Position numbers and translations under genes: made by a program. Source: Ricinus communis (lineage: Eukaryota > Streptophyta > Magnoliopsida > Malpighiales > Euphorbiaceae). From it: a stretch of 64,000 bases of DNA. Of the stretch, positions 1-11,699 are shown one piece after another (the first letter of the stretch is position 1; every line of letters starts with the position of its first letter). The stretch covers positions 21,521,582 to 21,585,581 of the forward strand of contig NC_063262.1 of the NCBI RefSeq assembly GCF_019578655.1, read 5' to 3'. Below the pieces are notes generated by a model. That model did not search any database. It saw nothing but the letters and a program-made list of their open reading frames with translations, and was not told the DNA's origin.

Positions 1-64
1 TAATTTTTAATTCATTTAGATTGGAGTGTCAAATATTCTAGATTTTTTAATTTTTACTCCTCAG

Positions 65-735
65 TTCTTCAATGACGGCATTAAAATCAGAGCATGAAAC
101 CCACCTTTTGGGACTGCTTTCCTCACCGTTTCTCCAAGCTTTTCCGCTCTGCATCTCATTTTTTCTGCTTTTTTAACCCACCATAACTTGTGTCACTGCC
201 TTCTTTATAGCTTCTTTCTTCACACCATCACCTACTAATCTAAGCCACTTCTGAGCACCCACAACTACTCCAATCCTTAACACCTTAGTTATTAACTTTT
301 CGTAATAGAACTGCTCTGCTGATACTGACCAGGCCAGCACTGGGACTCCCGCAGACACTGCTTCAAGAGTAGAGTTTTATCCGCAATGAGTCACAAATCC
401 TCCAACTGCTCCATGTTCAAGAATAATTACTTGAGGTGCCCATCCTTTAATTATTAGTCCCTCTTTTTCTTAGTTCTTTCTTCAAATCCATCAGGTAACC
501 AATCTTCTTCATTGTTCCTGCTTTTCTTTACAACTCAAATAAATTGTTGCCCTGAATCTTTTAAGACCCATTGCAATCTCAAGAAATTGTGAACAAAAGA
601 AATGTGCAGTACTTCCAAAGCATATAAAGAACCGAATTTGTTTTTCTTATTTTTTGAGTTTAGCCACTCTAAACACTGATTTTCATCATGGAGGCTTCTT
701 GCCTTGTACTAATTCTCTATCTATAGTGGTATTGT
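65..735 (-). pseudogene. UDP-glycosyltransferase (UGT73-like) pseudogene fragment
   Basis: Minus-strand remnant of the C-terminal, UDP-sugar-binding half of a plant family-1 glycosyltransferase. Such enzymes move a sugar from UDP-sugar to small molecules in the cytosol. Pieces of the PSPG box are readable: [16 protein letters not shown], then FVTHCG, then [16 protein letters not shown], then the AEQFYYEK stretch typical of the UGT73 group. It is broken in several places. The Trp expected after HCG is a TAA stop near 379-381. There is another stop in place of the Trp of the QFIW motif near 540. Frameshifts are needed near 460, near 600-660, and again after the VTQVMVG segment near 175. No N-terminal acceptor-binding half is visible. 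I infer a dead, truncated gene copy. Confidence 0.85.
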
Positions 736-1827
736 TGGATTTTCAGAACATAAAACAAACAAAAAATCACAAGATATGAACGATGAGATATGTGGAAAAG
801 AAGCAACAGAAAAAAATCATGGACATAGTTCACTTATTCTCAGATATGTTTCACTAACAAGGTTGCTTATATAGCAAGAATTAAAAAAGCAAAAGCTGCA
901 TTAGAGTTAAATCAAAGCACCAGATTTTAATGACTTAACACACATTAATTAAAAATATAATTAAGATTTTAAATTGAAAAAGTATAAAACATGAGGAAGA
1001 AGATGGAAAGCAACGACTCTAGCCCTTTTAAGTGATTCTAATGCAAGCCCATCCACATCTTCTGAACAGATGCCAGCCAATCATGAATCAGGCTATAAAA
1101 ATGAAATAGGCAAGGCAAGTCGTGGAGTTATGAAGACATCAACTATTCTCAATCAAGTATGGAAGGATAACTAGAAATCTGAACGGCTATTGGCATCAAT
1201 GTTTGAGCTATTTATTACAAAAAAAAAAAAGAGGTTAACAAAAGGGATGAGGTTATATGAAAGTTGTTTTTGATGTGAATCGGTTGATTGCTTCTGGTGT
1301 TGTGAATCATAAGCCAAAGACAAGTGGGTTATTTCGAATCATGAGCCAAAGAAAAGTGGTTTCATCAATATGCTTTGATCTTTGCATCTCTCTTTATTAA
1401 AATCATAAAGGCTCTTTTCTTCTTTGATTCAACTCAAATAATAAAAAAAAAAGCATCGGTTCAAGCAACAAGTTGATCAACCGTGTGCAAAGATGGAACC
1501 AGAAAAGTATAAAACACGAGGAAGAAGACGGATGATGTGGCCTAATGTGGGTCCCACATCTTTTAGAAGTAAAAAAAATGACACGTCATCTTAAGTTAAC
1601 GGGAGAATATTTCCATTTAATGAGGGGCTGAATTAGTATTTTTTTCAAAGATTAAGAGATTAATTATGCTTAAAATTAGTTTAAGTGTTAATCCACTTCT
1701 GACACAAAAAATTATGGGCAAAAATGTAACTTTCTCCAAATAAATATTAATGAGTCAATAAAAAATTTATTTTATTTAAATATAAATATATAAAATGATA
1801 CACATATGATGTTTATAAATATATATT
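736..1827. other. Intergenic, repeat-derived
   Basis: No coding signal was recognised. A 30-nt segment containing GTATAAAAC and GAGGAAGAAGA occurs at 977-1006 and again, with few changes, at 1503-1532. The stretch at about 1620-1740 resembles one arm of the inverted-repeat element at 54.6-56.0 kb (shared TTAAGTG and ACTTCT..CAC blocks), so it is probably a terminus of the same element family. Confidence 0.4.
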
Positions 1828-2880
1828 AGCAACTGCATGAACCGTTCTTATAATAAGCAATAAATTCACTTTGAGATCGATCTCTTGAAAAACTATAAGG
1901 CTACTATTACATACACTAATTATCACATCAAAATGCTAAAAATAAATCTAAACACTCTAAGTTAATAATTTACTAATTTGAGAAAGTATAATATTCATAA
2001 AATAAATAAAACAAACTATAAAATAAAAATGCAAATGAGATGATTTATAAAAACTAAATGATAAAAACAGTATTTAGTCTAGCCAATTATTTAGTAATTC
2101 CCATATTTTAACATTAAGCTTAGATTTAATGAATGAGATGGTGATGTTCATTTTCTTTTAATTACTCAAGCTAATGATATAATTAAAGTTTCTTATATCA
2201 ATAAAGATTGAAGTAAAAAAGATGTTACTAATATATTCAACCTAAATATTTTCATTACAATTCTTATTATTGAATTAATATGATGATCAACAAACAATAG
2301 TAACTGAAACTAATAAAAATATAATGATAAAGAAATCATTCATCAAATGAAAGATAACAAAGTTCATACATAAATAATTAGGCTAAATTAAACACTTAGA
2401 AAACTAGCATGATATATTTAATCTAATGATCATGGTAACTAAATAAAAAGACATAAAATAAGACTAAAAATAAAAACTTCATCCAGATCCAGAATTTCTT
2501 CTTCAAGGTAGAAAGATGATTAATCCTCACTCTTCTTGGAAAACTTCTTAGATCTTGAAAGAATAATAAAACTAAAAACTAAATGTTTAGAGAAGATGAA
2601 ATGTAGCTAAAATTTCCGAGAGAGGAATAATGGATAAATACGGAGTGCGAGTTGTGTATTTGGTTTCCAATACTTATAGAGATTTCTTTTATAGAATTCT
2701 CCCCTAAATATAAAAATTTTAAGAGTTATCTTCAACAATTCTTAATTATCCTAAATAAAATAAATAATTGATAATGATCTATAATTATAAAATAAAAAAC
2801 TAATTAATTCTATTTTTGAACCTTATATTATTTATTTCTGAAAATAGCATTCCACACGTCTTAATTCTTGGCCTGTGGAA
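1828..2880. repeat. Dispersed repeat copy 1 (pair with 43378-44470)
   Basis: About 1.05 kb that aligns in direct orientation with 43378-44470. Shared landmarks in the same order include GAACCGTTC, GATCGATCT, AACAGTATTTA, AATGAATGAGATGGTGATG, AATGATCATGGTA and the TTCTTGGAAAA region. It has no open reading frame. The opening motif resembles non-coding parts of plant LTR retrotransposons that end with an 'AGTGCACGAACCG' type sequence, but I cannot assign a superfamily. Confidence 0.7.
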
Positions 2881-4745
2881 TGTTGGGGTTTATGATAAAT
2901 AAGATAGTATGGTTCTTGCTTGTAGATACATAGGGTTGTTTAGGTAATTTGTGGGAGGCGATGAAGGTAACCCTTACAATACATTGAGATAAAAAAATAA
3001 AATTAAAGATATACATACGGAGAAGAGATGAGTAATGCTTGACAACTTGTGTATAACAACGACCCTTAGTTAAGGAAGCTCAGAAGCTAAGGAGGGTAAG
3101 GTTCAAAGTGGCTAAAGGATATTAGTGTATAAGGGTATATGGTGGCTGAGTAAGATAAGATGGTAGGTGAGAAGGGTTTGGTGAAGAGGGATAGTTTCTA
3201 TTGAGGAGAAGTGTCAAAGAGAATTGCTCCTCAACTTACATGGACTTGGCAAATGAAAACGATATCGGCTTGGTATTTATAAGGAAAGTGAAAAGGCATG
3301 AGCCACTTGATTGCTGCCATGTGGTGCATTCTTAGGGAAAATAAAATAAAATTTCTATACAAATACCTAAAAAATTAAGTCAATTAATTTTTATAGTGCA
3401 TTTCTAAAAATTAATAAAAATACGATTAAAATATAAGTCTAATTTCTATGTCCACCAGTAAAAACACGCGCTGCATCAAGTCTCAGTGGTTGTCCCACTC
3501 AATGAATGTTAATATTTGATTTTCTTTACACATGTAATTTTATGTCCCAAACCATTTGAAAAAATAAATAAGATAAAATAAAAAGCTTAGATACATAGAG
3601 ATACCATGAAAATTAACTTGCATTCTCTTAAAAAATTTTAATTGTACAAAAAATAACATTAGATAAAAACCGAATAGTTTTTAATTGTAAATTTGACCTC
3701 ATCCAACTATTTTATTTAATTTTAAAATAATATGTTCTTTTACAAAGAGTTACAATAATTTTTTATTAGTTAATTTAAAAATTATATAATTAATTTCAAA
3801 CTTTAACCTTTCAAATATAAATATCCACTCAAATTATATTAAATTATATTTTGCAAAAATGTATAAAATTTATTCATGATATATATATTACTATTCATTA
3901 ATTGTTTCATAGTATTGAACATAAGAAAATAAAATAGAAAAGAAAAACTACTCTCTTGATAAGAGTGATAATAAAAGCAAAGAAACTAAAAAAATTAAAA
4001 TGATAAAAAAAGTAAATCGAATCAGTAATTTTAATTTATTCAGATATATATATATAATATGTATAGTTTAAGTTAATATAACTAAAAAATATAAAATTAT
4101 ATTATATGTAATAGAAAAAATATAAAAATATAAAGCATTCTTTTAAGGTATACAATAAACATTATATATTAAGTTTATTTCAAGTATATGATAGTCTGAT
4201 TTTTACTACATTTTGTTTGTTCAAAGTTTGTATCATCTTATATATATAGACATAATATCTATTTTTTTACAATCATAGTAGACATTGAGAAGAAAATATG
4301 AGATACATAAATTTTGATATAACATGCATTCTCATACTGAAAGACAACAATTTTTCAAATCTTATAGTTAACAATACATTATATGCTCCGAGTATATTAT
4401 GATACCAAGTTTATTTCGAGCATACAAAGAGAGTATCATTAAAATATATTATGAGTATATTTTGAATATACAAAGAGTATCGTCATAGTAGATCCTGAGC
4501 ATTATTCAACTTATACTCAAATATGTTTACATCTAAATTTTTTTTATTCTTTTGATTCTATTGACATATATTTATTCGTCCCAAACCATTAGAAAAGATA
4601 AATAAAATAAAATAAAAAAACTAAAAAGAGATCCGATTCTTGAGTAGATCACATCTCAAGTCCACCAAACTCTATTAATATTCTGATCAGTCGATAGTAA
4701 AAGTTCTGAGTGATTTTAGCATATAACTACTTAAATTGAATTCAT

Positions 4746-4793
<48 letters not shown>

Positions 4794-5390
4794 TTTATTT
4801 TATTAGAAATAAAATGAAATAGCTTTTATAAAATAAAATTATAATAATTTTAGGAGTATTTTGATAGTTAATTTGATTGTAAATCATCAATAAAATAATT
4901 TTAATATTAAAAATAAATATTATTTTAGTATGAAATCATAAAAATATAAAATTATTAATTTATAAGGTAATAAAAATATAGAAAAACTAAATCACAAAAT
5001 ACTTGTTTGTTATAAACACAAGATATGTTTTTGTACTTTTTTCTAGATTTTAAATGCCCATAGTGCGTACATATTTTGCTTTGACTTATTTGTTACGTGA
5101 GTTAGCAATCTTCCTCCTACTTTAAAGACTTACAGCTTCAACATGATCAGGCTTATTTCATCCATTAAACAAATTTGACACGTAAACTATACCAATCAGC
5201 ATGGACTTGACTCGCAGGAAGATCCTAAACTAAAGGCTAGCCTCTATCAAATGCAACAATGATTCAGACCATGAAGAAGATATCACACAAGTCTGTGAAA
5301 TAGCCAAGCAAGCATGACATTCCTGAGCCTACTCCGTACTCTCCCTGTTTACAGCATCTATTCCAATTTATACCATAAACTGTTCTGCTG
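2881..5390. other. AT-rich intergenic stretch
   Basis: No gene was recognised. The part at 2880-3340 is more GC-rich and looks like retroelement debris but has no readable protein. The rest is low-complexity AT sequence, including degenerate repeats of an 'AAGTTTATTTC(A/G)AG' type at 4140-4500. Confidence 0.4.
4752..4789. repeat. (TA)n microsatellite
   Basis: Uninterrupted TA dinucleotide run of about 19 units. Confidence 0.95.
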
Positions 5391-5529
5391 CATATATTGC
5401 TTTTTTTGTCCATCAGTTTGTCTATCTTTTTTTTTTTTTTTTCTACATCTACTCACTATCATCTCATTTACAAGTTGACTCAACCAAGACATTTACAGAT
5501 AACAAAAATCCAAAGAAACATTTCCAGAA

Positions 5530-8500
5530 TTATGAATTTTCATGATCTTCTGGCAGTAAAGATGAAAATGAACCACTACGTTTACTAGCTGCTGGTGTAT
5601 TTTTTCGAGACTGACGCTTTGTTGGAACTAGGTCAGGCTCTTTGTCCTCTGTAGCTTCTTCTCCATCACTATCATCTCCACCTTTGAAGACTGGGTGAAT
5701 ATATGCATTCTGGAGAAAGCTTTTCAAGTTTAGGCTGGGTTCCCTTGCACGCTCTAATGTGTCTTTCATCATGGCCTCCTGGATAACAACAAAAATGCCA
5801 ACAGCGGAAGATGAAGTTATTAAAGTACATAGTTACAATTGAAGGAATACAAACAAATATATTGTATGCTAAGAAAAAAGCTTAGATCACACACTGAACT
5901 AGAAACCAGGCGTGTAAAAAGCTCAAAGTTAACCAACCTGCAGTGGATATCTAACAAAAGCAGGTTCATAACGTCCTTTGCAGAACAAATGGAACCATAT
6001 TGTTAGCACTGGTAGGGTAATGAGCAATGGGGTCGACTGAGCAGCTTGTTTTGTGCTTAACAATCCCATTAATAATAGTTGTGAGACAATCAGTGCTGTA
6101 ACAATACGCCCATGGACATCAGGCCAGAATGCTGCAGCACTCTCATACTCCTGGTTGTAAACATTTATAATCTACAAGTTCAAATAAAATTAATTAAGCA
6201 AGAATTCTCAATGCAATGCCATCTTGAGTTGTCATAAAAAAAAAACTTATTTTGAAGAACCATGTAAATAGGAGACGAGAAATTGAATGTCAGTTTTGCA
6301 GTCGTATATGAAAATTTACCTGATGACGGTACACAACATATGCCAAGCCAAAGAATACTATTATGAAAGGAAGCAATATGGGAGAAACCACAGAATAGAC
6401 AAGGCCAAGTAAGAAATAAAGTTGTATCTGCGGTTCGCCTGTGTTGAAACCAAGGGTTCCTGGATCCATTGCCTCTTCTCTGTCCTTTTCAGTCTTCACC
6501 AAGAAAAAGTTTTTCAAGTGATAAATGATCAAGGGCTTCAATCTTAGTATCTCCCCAGCAACTCCAGCCCACCCATCAACCATAATGTAAGTTATGAAGA
6601 AAGTTGCTTTCATAGGAATTGAGACACCAATTGTCTTTGGTATGCTGCAAAAGAAATTGCTTACTGTTATATTGTGATAATATTAGAAAATGGAACATCA
6701 TGCACATGCATTCAGAAAAGAAGCAATGAATTCCAGTCACAATGCACTGTGAAAACTACAAATATAAAGATATGATTTCAAAGAAGCATCATGTTCCTAC
6801 ACAGGAAAACATCAATAATATGAGAAGAACGTACTCATTTGCGGACTGGTGGATAAAATTATTTAGCTGTTGAAATGCAGTTCCAGTGATTATGCTCCCA
6901 AGAAAGACATTAATAAATTGGAAAATGTAGTATCTAGTTGCAGATCGTCTCTCTAGCCCTGACAGGCTAATGAATCCTTCGAATTTAGACATTAGCATCA
7001 AAATTGAAGGTAGAAAAATAAGAAATATCTTCAAAGCAATTCCGGGAAGGAAGCCTTGGATAAATGATTTTACAACTTTCCTGCATAAAAAATCAGAAGA
7101 TGTTTAACATGGGGCAGGAAAAATGATAATACACTTTCAACCAAGCAAAGATTGGCCAAAGTTCGTAGCAATTCTAAGTACATTAATACCAAGCCAAAAC
7201 TGAAACATATGAGTTAATATAAAAGATTATGTTTTTAAAAGCTTAGATTTATGTAAGAATCTATACGTTTAAGCCAATGCCTTCACTAATAAGAAGCTCT
7301 GTTTGTAAGATACATTTCCCAATTCCCATAGAGCCAACTTTTAAAACCAAGAAGCAGTTCCACTGTAGAGCAGAAAAGGAATATGCTGAAAATTTAATCC
7401 TATGGTAAGTATATATCAAACTAAAAAACTGTAAATTTACTCATATCCTGCTGTCAGTTATGCTATATGCATAGATTTTTTTTCTTTACAACGCCAAGAA
7501 TGGTGAAATAAGATTTATTGGCAGGCTAAATCATCATAAAGAAACAGAACTTATTAAATCATAGGAAGCAAGATAAAAAAAAATGCATTAATTACAAAGA
7601 GAAATAGCATATAAAAAACCAGGAAAAAGGCATAGCCAATAAAATTAAGCAATAGATATACATACTTCAGAAGTGATATAACCAACCAACTTATATTGCA
7701 TGCCCAAACAAATCTATAGACAGAATGAAATCACACAGTGGAGTGCAGAAAGATACAGTTCATTATACTTCAAAGAAGTGTAAATGCCATTCCATAAGAA
7801 GATACTCACATTTCAATAAGGGATTTTAAAAAGGGCAATGCTTTCTCTATTCCTTCAATGTTTGCTAGAGACTGGACGAATGCAATGGGAATCATGAAAA
7901 AGAAGGTAAGGAAGAAAAATGCAACTGCAACAAGAAGCCTTCTAACTGCGAGCGAAACATATGGAATTGCCAGGTTATCCCAGTAAATGTCACGGGGTTC
8001 TGGAGCCCACTCAGTTAACCATACAGTTGGATTTCTTGATTGTTGAGTTTGTGCACAAACAGCAGCTCCCCAACGAGTTTGGAAGGAAACAAATGCAGCT
8101 GGCATGATATACTTTGGGTTGTTCACAGTGTTATCTCTCTCCAAAGAGATCTGGCAATAATTTATTTAAGTTAACATATAGTTGCAGTTATTCAAATTAT
8201 GACAATAACACCTTTTGAACATTAAAAGTATCCTGGATACACTTGATTCAGGTTCGAAATATGAAGCAATGAAGATTTGATGTAAATTTCATGCATATGA
8301 TCAAGTGACTATAAGCTACATAATATTTGCAAGGCTCTAGACATTGGCAGGATAAGAAGAATGTCTCAATAACATATGTGATCTTAAAAAGAACAGATAT
8401 TAACTTAAGAAGTTGCAAATAATTCCTATAATAAGTCAGACTTCAGGATGATATACTTTGATTAGATATAAAATTAGAACAAAGAAGTGTATGTGCATTA

Positions 8501-10860
8501 CAGAAATTGTCAAGAAAAAAGGAAAAAAGAAACTCATAAAATTTTGCATCTAAATTGCAGCGCACGAGACTGTAAAAGCGCCACGTACTTCTTTTGATAG
8601 TCTCTCAATCTCGGATGTATAGTAATCAATTGCATCTACACTGTCTCCACATAGGCCAAGAAAACCAGTCTGCATGATGAAGTGGAAATTCTCATTCTAT
8701 GTTAGTGATTTAAGAGTTTGAAACTACAGTATATCATAATTTTCTTTAGAGTAAAGAAACGTGTTCAAAGCATCAAAACCAAACCCCATACCTTCACTGA
8801 AGGCTTTCTTGATTGATTTCTTGAATACTTGAGCTGATAGTAGTCGAGCCAATTTCGCATCTTTTTCTTCTTATTTACCAACTCAGAAAGTTTGTTAGCA
8901 TTGTAAACAACCTGCAACAAATGTTCAACTTCTGAGAAGAAAGAAAAAATAACATGATTTGGGTTATAGTATCTTTTGAGATTACATGACTGATTATTTA
9001 TATAAGAGTTAACAAGATATGGATATGTAATCAAGAGAGGGAAAAAATCTACATCAACAACTATGGCTGCGCTTTTTATGTAAGAGTTTAAAGGGTCGTA
9101 AAAGATCTGGCAACTGAGAAATTTTCTTTCATGAGAATGATTAGTGAAAGTTCACAGTTACATATTGCAGCTAAAGCTATTAGGCACAAAGTTAGTGAAA
9201 TGGAATCGTGTATATCTAGCAATAAAATCTACATCAACAACTATGGCTGCGCTTTTTATGTAGAGCAGGAAGGCCCATCAATTCCTTCCTTCTTTTTCCT
9301 TTTCATACAAGTTATCTCACAAAACCTAACCATGGTAAGGAAGGAGGGGTACATAAATACACATCCCATTGCATTCACCAGAATTATAAAAATTGACTGA
9401 GATGGTCAAAGAATGTAAAATTGCTTATACCATAATATCTTTATTTGTAATCACACAACATGGTATCTTGAATCAACTAGGCTGTTTGCTAGGCTTTCAT
9501 GACTAGACCTAAATCAACTAAGCCTTATAAGTATATAAATTAGAATCAACCGCCCTTCTGTGCCATTGCAAGGACTCATGTGAGTACTTGTGCATGTTCA
9601 CTACATATTTTTTTGCATATGAAAAATGTAACAAGAAAAAGAAAATCAAAACCTGGTGAGTGAGAAAGTGATCTGGATGATTGACCAGAAAAAAATGTTC
9701 TACTAGCTCATTGACTGATTCATCAGGATCTGGCGGTACATTTCTAACCAATACCTACACCAAAGTACATTAATCATGTAATTTTTTAAAATTGATGCTA
9801 CAAATGACATTAGATTAATGATACAGAGTTGATCTTACTGTAAACTGATCAGGGCGCCGATGTTCTGATGCAAGAAAATGCAACCTCATTGAAGCCACTA
9901 TCTCATACTCCTTTTTTAACACATAGCATGTCCAGAATGAGAAGGCATAAGCCATTACCAAATGAGTCCAAAATCTGTATCCAAAATTATAATTACAAAT
10001 TGAACTTCATTCTCCCCGTAACCAAGTATTGCTAAAGAATTGTAATATTACAAATACAATTTTTAAAAGGAGTTAAAAATTATAGTACAGTTCAATTCTG
10101 CATTCCATAGTGAAAAACTATGTAAACAAGTTCCACAAATTGCATATCCAACTGCAGGATATTAAAGACAATGACATAAACTAAAAAAAGATAACAACAC
10201 AAAGAGCTTAGGATCAACAAATCTTTCATACCTGCTTGATCCCATTGGGATATTTGATATAGAGAGCTTATCCAAATCACTGTAAGTTAAATTAGAACGC
10301 TTTAAAGTGCTATTTGTCCAATTAACTGGCACTAGGACTGTAAATGCCACAAATGCGATAGGAACAAAAATTTTAAGCCTGCACTTAAAGGAGGAAAATA
10401 GACGGTAGAATCAGTAAAAGAGTAGCTATATACACCTGTAAAGAAATAGAATTGTACAAGTATAAGAGAACTCAAGTTAATGATGCTTAATGAAAAAAAT
10501 TATTCTATGAAAGAGAAATTTTTGCTCTTTATCCAAGAGAGCATACCCTGTCAAGTAAATCCTCAAGTAAACAGCAGAGTCCAATCCAGCATGGTCAATT
10601 AGCTCAGGTTCTGGCATTTGCAAAGCAGCAGGCATCCAATTCAGAAACCTTAAATATGATCTAAAGTCCAAATTCACTAACTTTCCACCAAATGTTCCTG
10701 TCCTTATAGGACTGCTTCTTAATCCTTTAATATACCATTTGGGAAAGTAGACCCTGTCGTTGACTGGTTGAATCCTAAGTATAGCAAATGCTAAGAAGAA
10801 AGCAAATGCACCGAGTATATTGATTGCTGCTGCTACTGCGATATCACTTAGTGTTGCCAT
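5530..10860 (-). CDS. OSCA1: OSCA1/CSC1-like hyperosmolality-gated calcium channel (ERD4/DUF221 family), with apparent frameshift
   Basis: Plasma-membrane, osmotically or mechanically gated Ca2+-permeable channel of the OSCA/TMEM63 family. Coding exons (minus): 10547-10860, 10232-10378, 9839-9975, 9653-9754, 8792-8911, 8589-8669, 7810-8150, 6835-7080, 6320-6644, 5938-6171, 5530-5778. All have GT/AG borders. After removing one extra base in exon 3 the product is about 764 residues, the usual family length. The N-terminal RSN1_TM segment begins MATLSDIAVAAAINILGAF. A cytosolic loop with VLVRNVPPDPDESVNELVEH (about residues 200-220) follows. The seven-pass DUF221 core (about 320-680) contains FFFMIPIAFVQSLANIEGIE, ERRSATRYYIF and KATFFITYIMVDGWAG. 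The tail is charged and ends PEDHENS. As given, exon 3 reads T-H then out of frame because of a run of four T (minus strand) at 9958-9961, and hits a stop about 20 codons later. This could be a homopolymer sequencing error or a recent null allele. Confidence 0.93.
9044..9262. repeat. Perfect 39-bp direct repeat inside an OSCA intron
   Basis: The same 39 bp (AAAATCTACATCAACAACTA... ending TTTTTATGTA) occurs at 9044-9082 and at 9224-9262, exactly 180 bp apart, in the intron between coding exons 4 and 5. The sequence on either side of the two copies does not match, so this is not a simple tandem duplication of the whole 180-bp unit. Confidence 0.9.
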
Positions 10861-10895
10861 ATTTCAAATTTAGAAATAAATAAGAATTTCTATTT

Positions 10896-11580
10896 CCTGC
10901 AAGGAAAAAAGGCAGAGCCTTAACAAAATAAACCAGCTAACATTAAAAGGAGAAAATGACATAAATGAATAGGAAACTAAAATTCTTATCAGATCAAGTG
11001 TATGTTGATGAAGCAATCACATTCAATAAAGCCGGAGAAAAAAAGAAAAACCCAAGGAAGGGGCCCAATGAATAATCGTTGCCTAATGATCTATTAGAAA
11101 GAAAAAACAAAAGAAACCCAAGAAAGAAAATTAAAACAGATTGAGATTGAGAATTTGGTTTGTCTTGTAAAAGCCCAAAAGTAAAAGATTTTACAATCAC
11201 ATGGCACTGCTACTCAAACAACCGACACAATCATCCTCTAAGTGTCAAAATTCATCAAGCGAATTAAATCTAAATTCTCTAAAATCAATCAATTTACTTT
11301 GCTCAAATTAAACTAACATCAACGTATCTGTTCTTTTCCTCTCCATCTCCTCAGCGACCAAACAATCTTAGAAAACAAAAGAAAAAGCAAAAGAAAAACT
11401 TTACAAACACTCACCTGAACAATCAAGAAAAGAAAAAACAAAAAGCAGCTTTTGAGTTCAATGAGAATATATAAACAGGAGAAGTAAACAGAACATGAAA
11501 GAAACTGAAAGTGCAACTAGAAACTTGGCACTTTTGGTTTGCTTCATGAAAGGAGGAGAGAAAAGCAAATCAGGGAAGAA
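10896..11580 (-). other. Likely 5' UTR region and UTR intron of the OSCA-like gene
   Basis: Upstream of the ATG at 10858-10860 there is a good acceptor (pyrimidine tract, TTGCAG) placing a leader-exon boundary at 10896, and a consensus donor CAG|GTGAGT with its exon ending at 11415. Together they suggest a 5' UTR intron of about 520 bp (10897-11414) and a non-coding first exon starting somewhere above 11415. The transcription start cannot be fixed from the sequence. Confidence 0.45.
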
Positions 11581-11699
11581 ATACAGATTCCAACTTCCAC
11601 TTCTTCCTTTGTTCATATGATACTATATATTATCAACTACAATATACAGATATATGATCACGAAACGTCAAAGAACCCAAAGACAGAAAGAGAAAGAAG

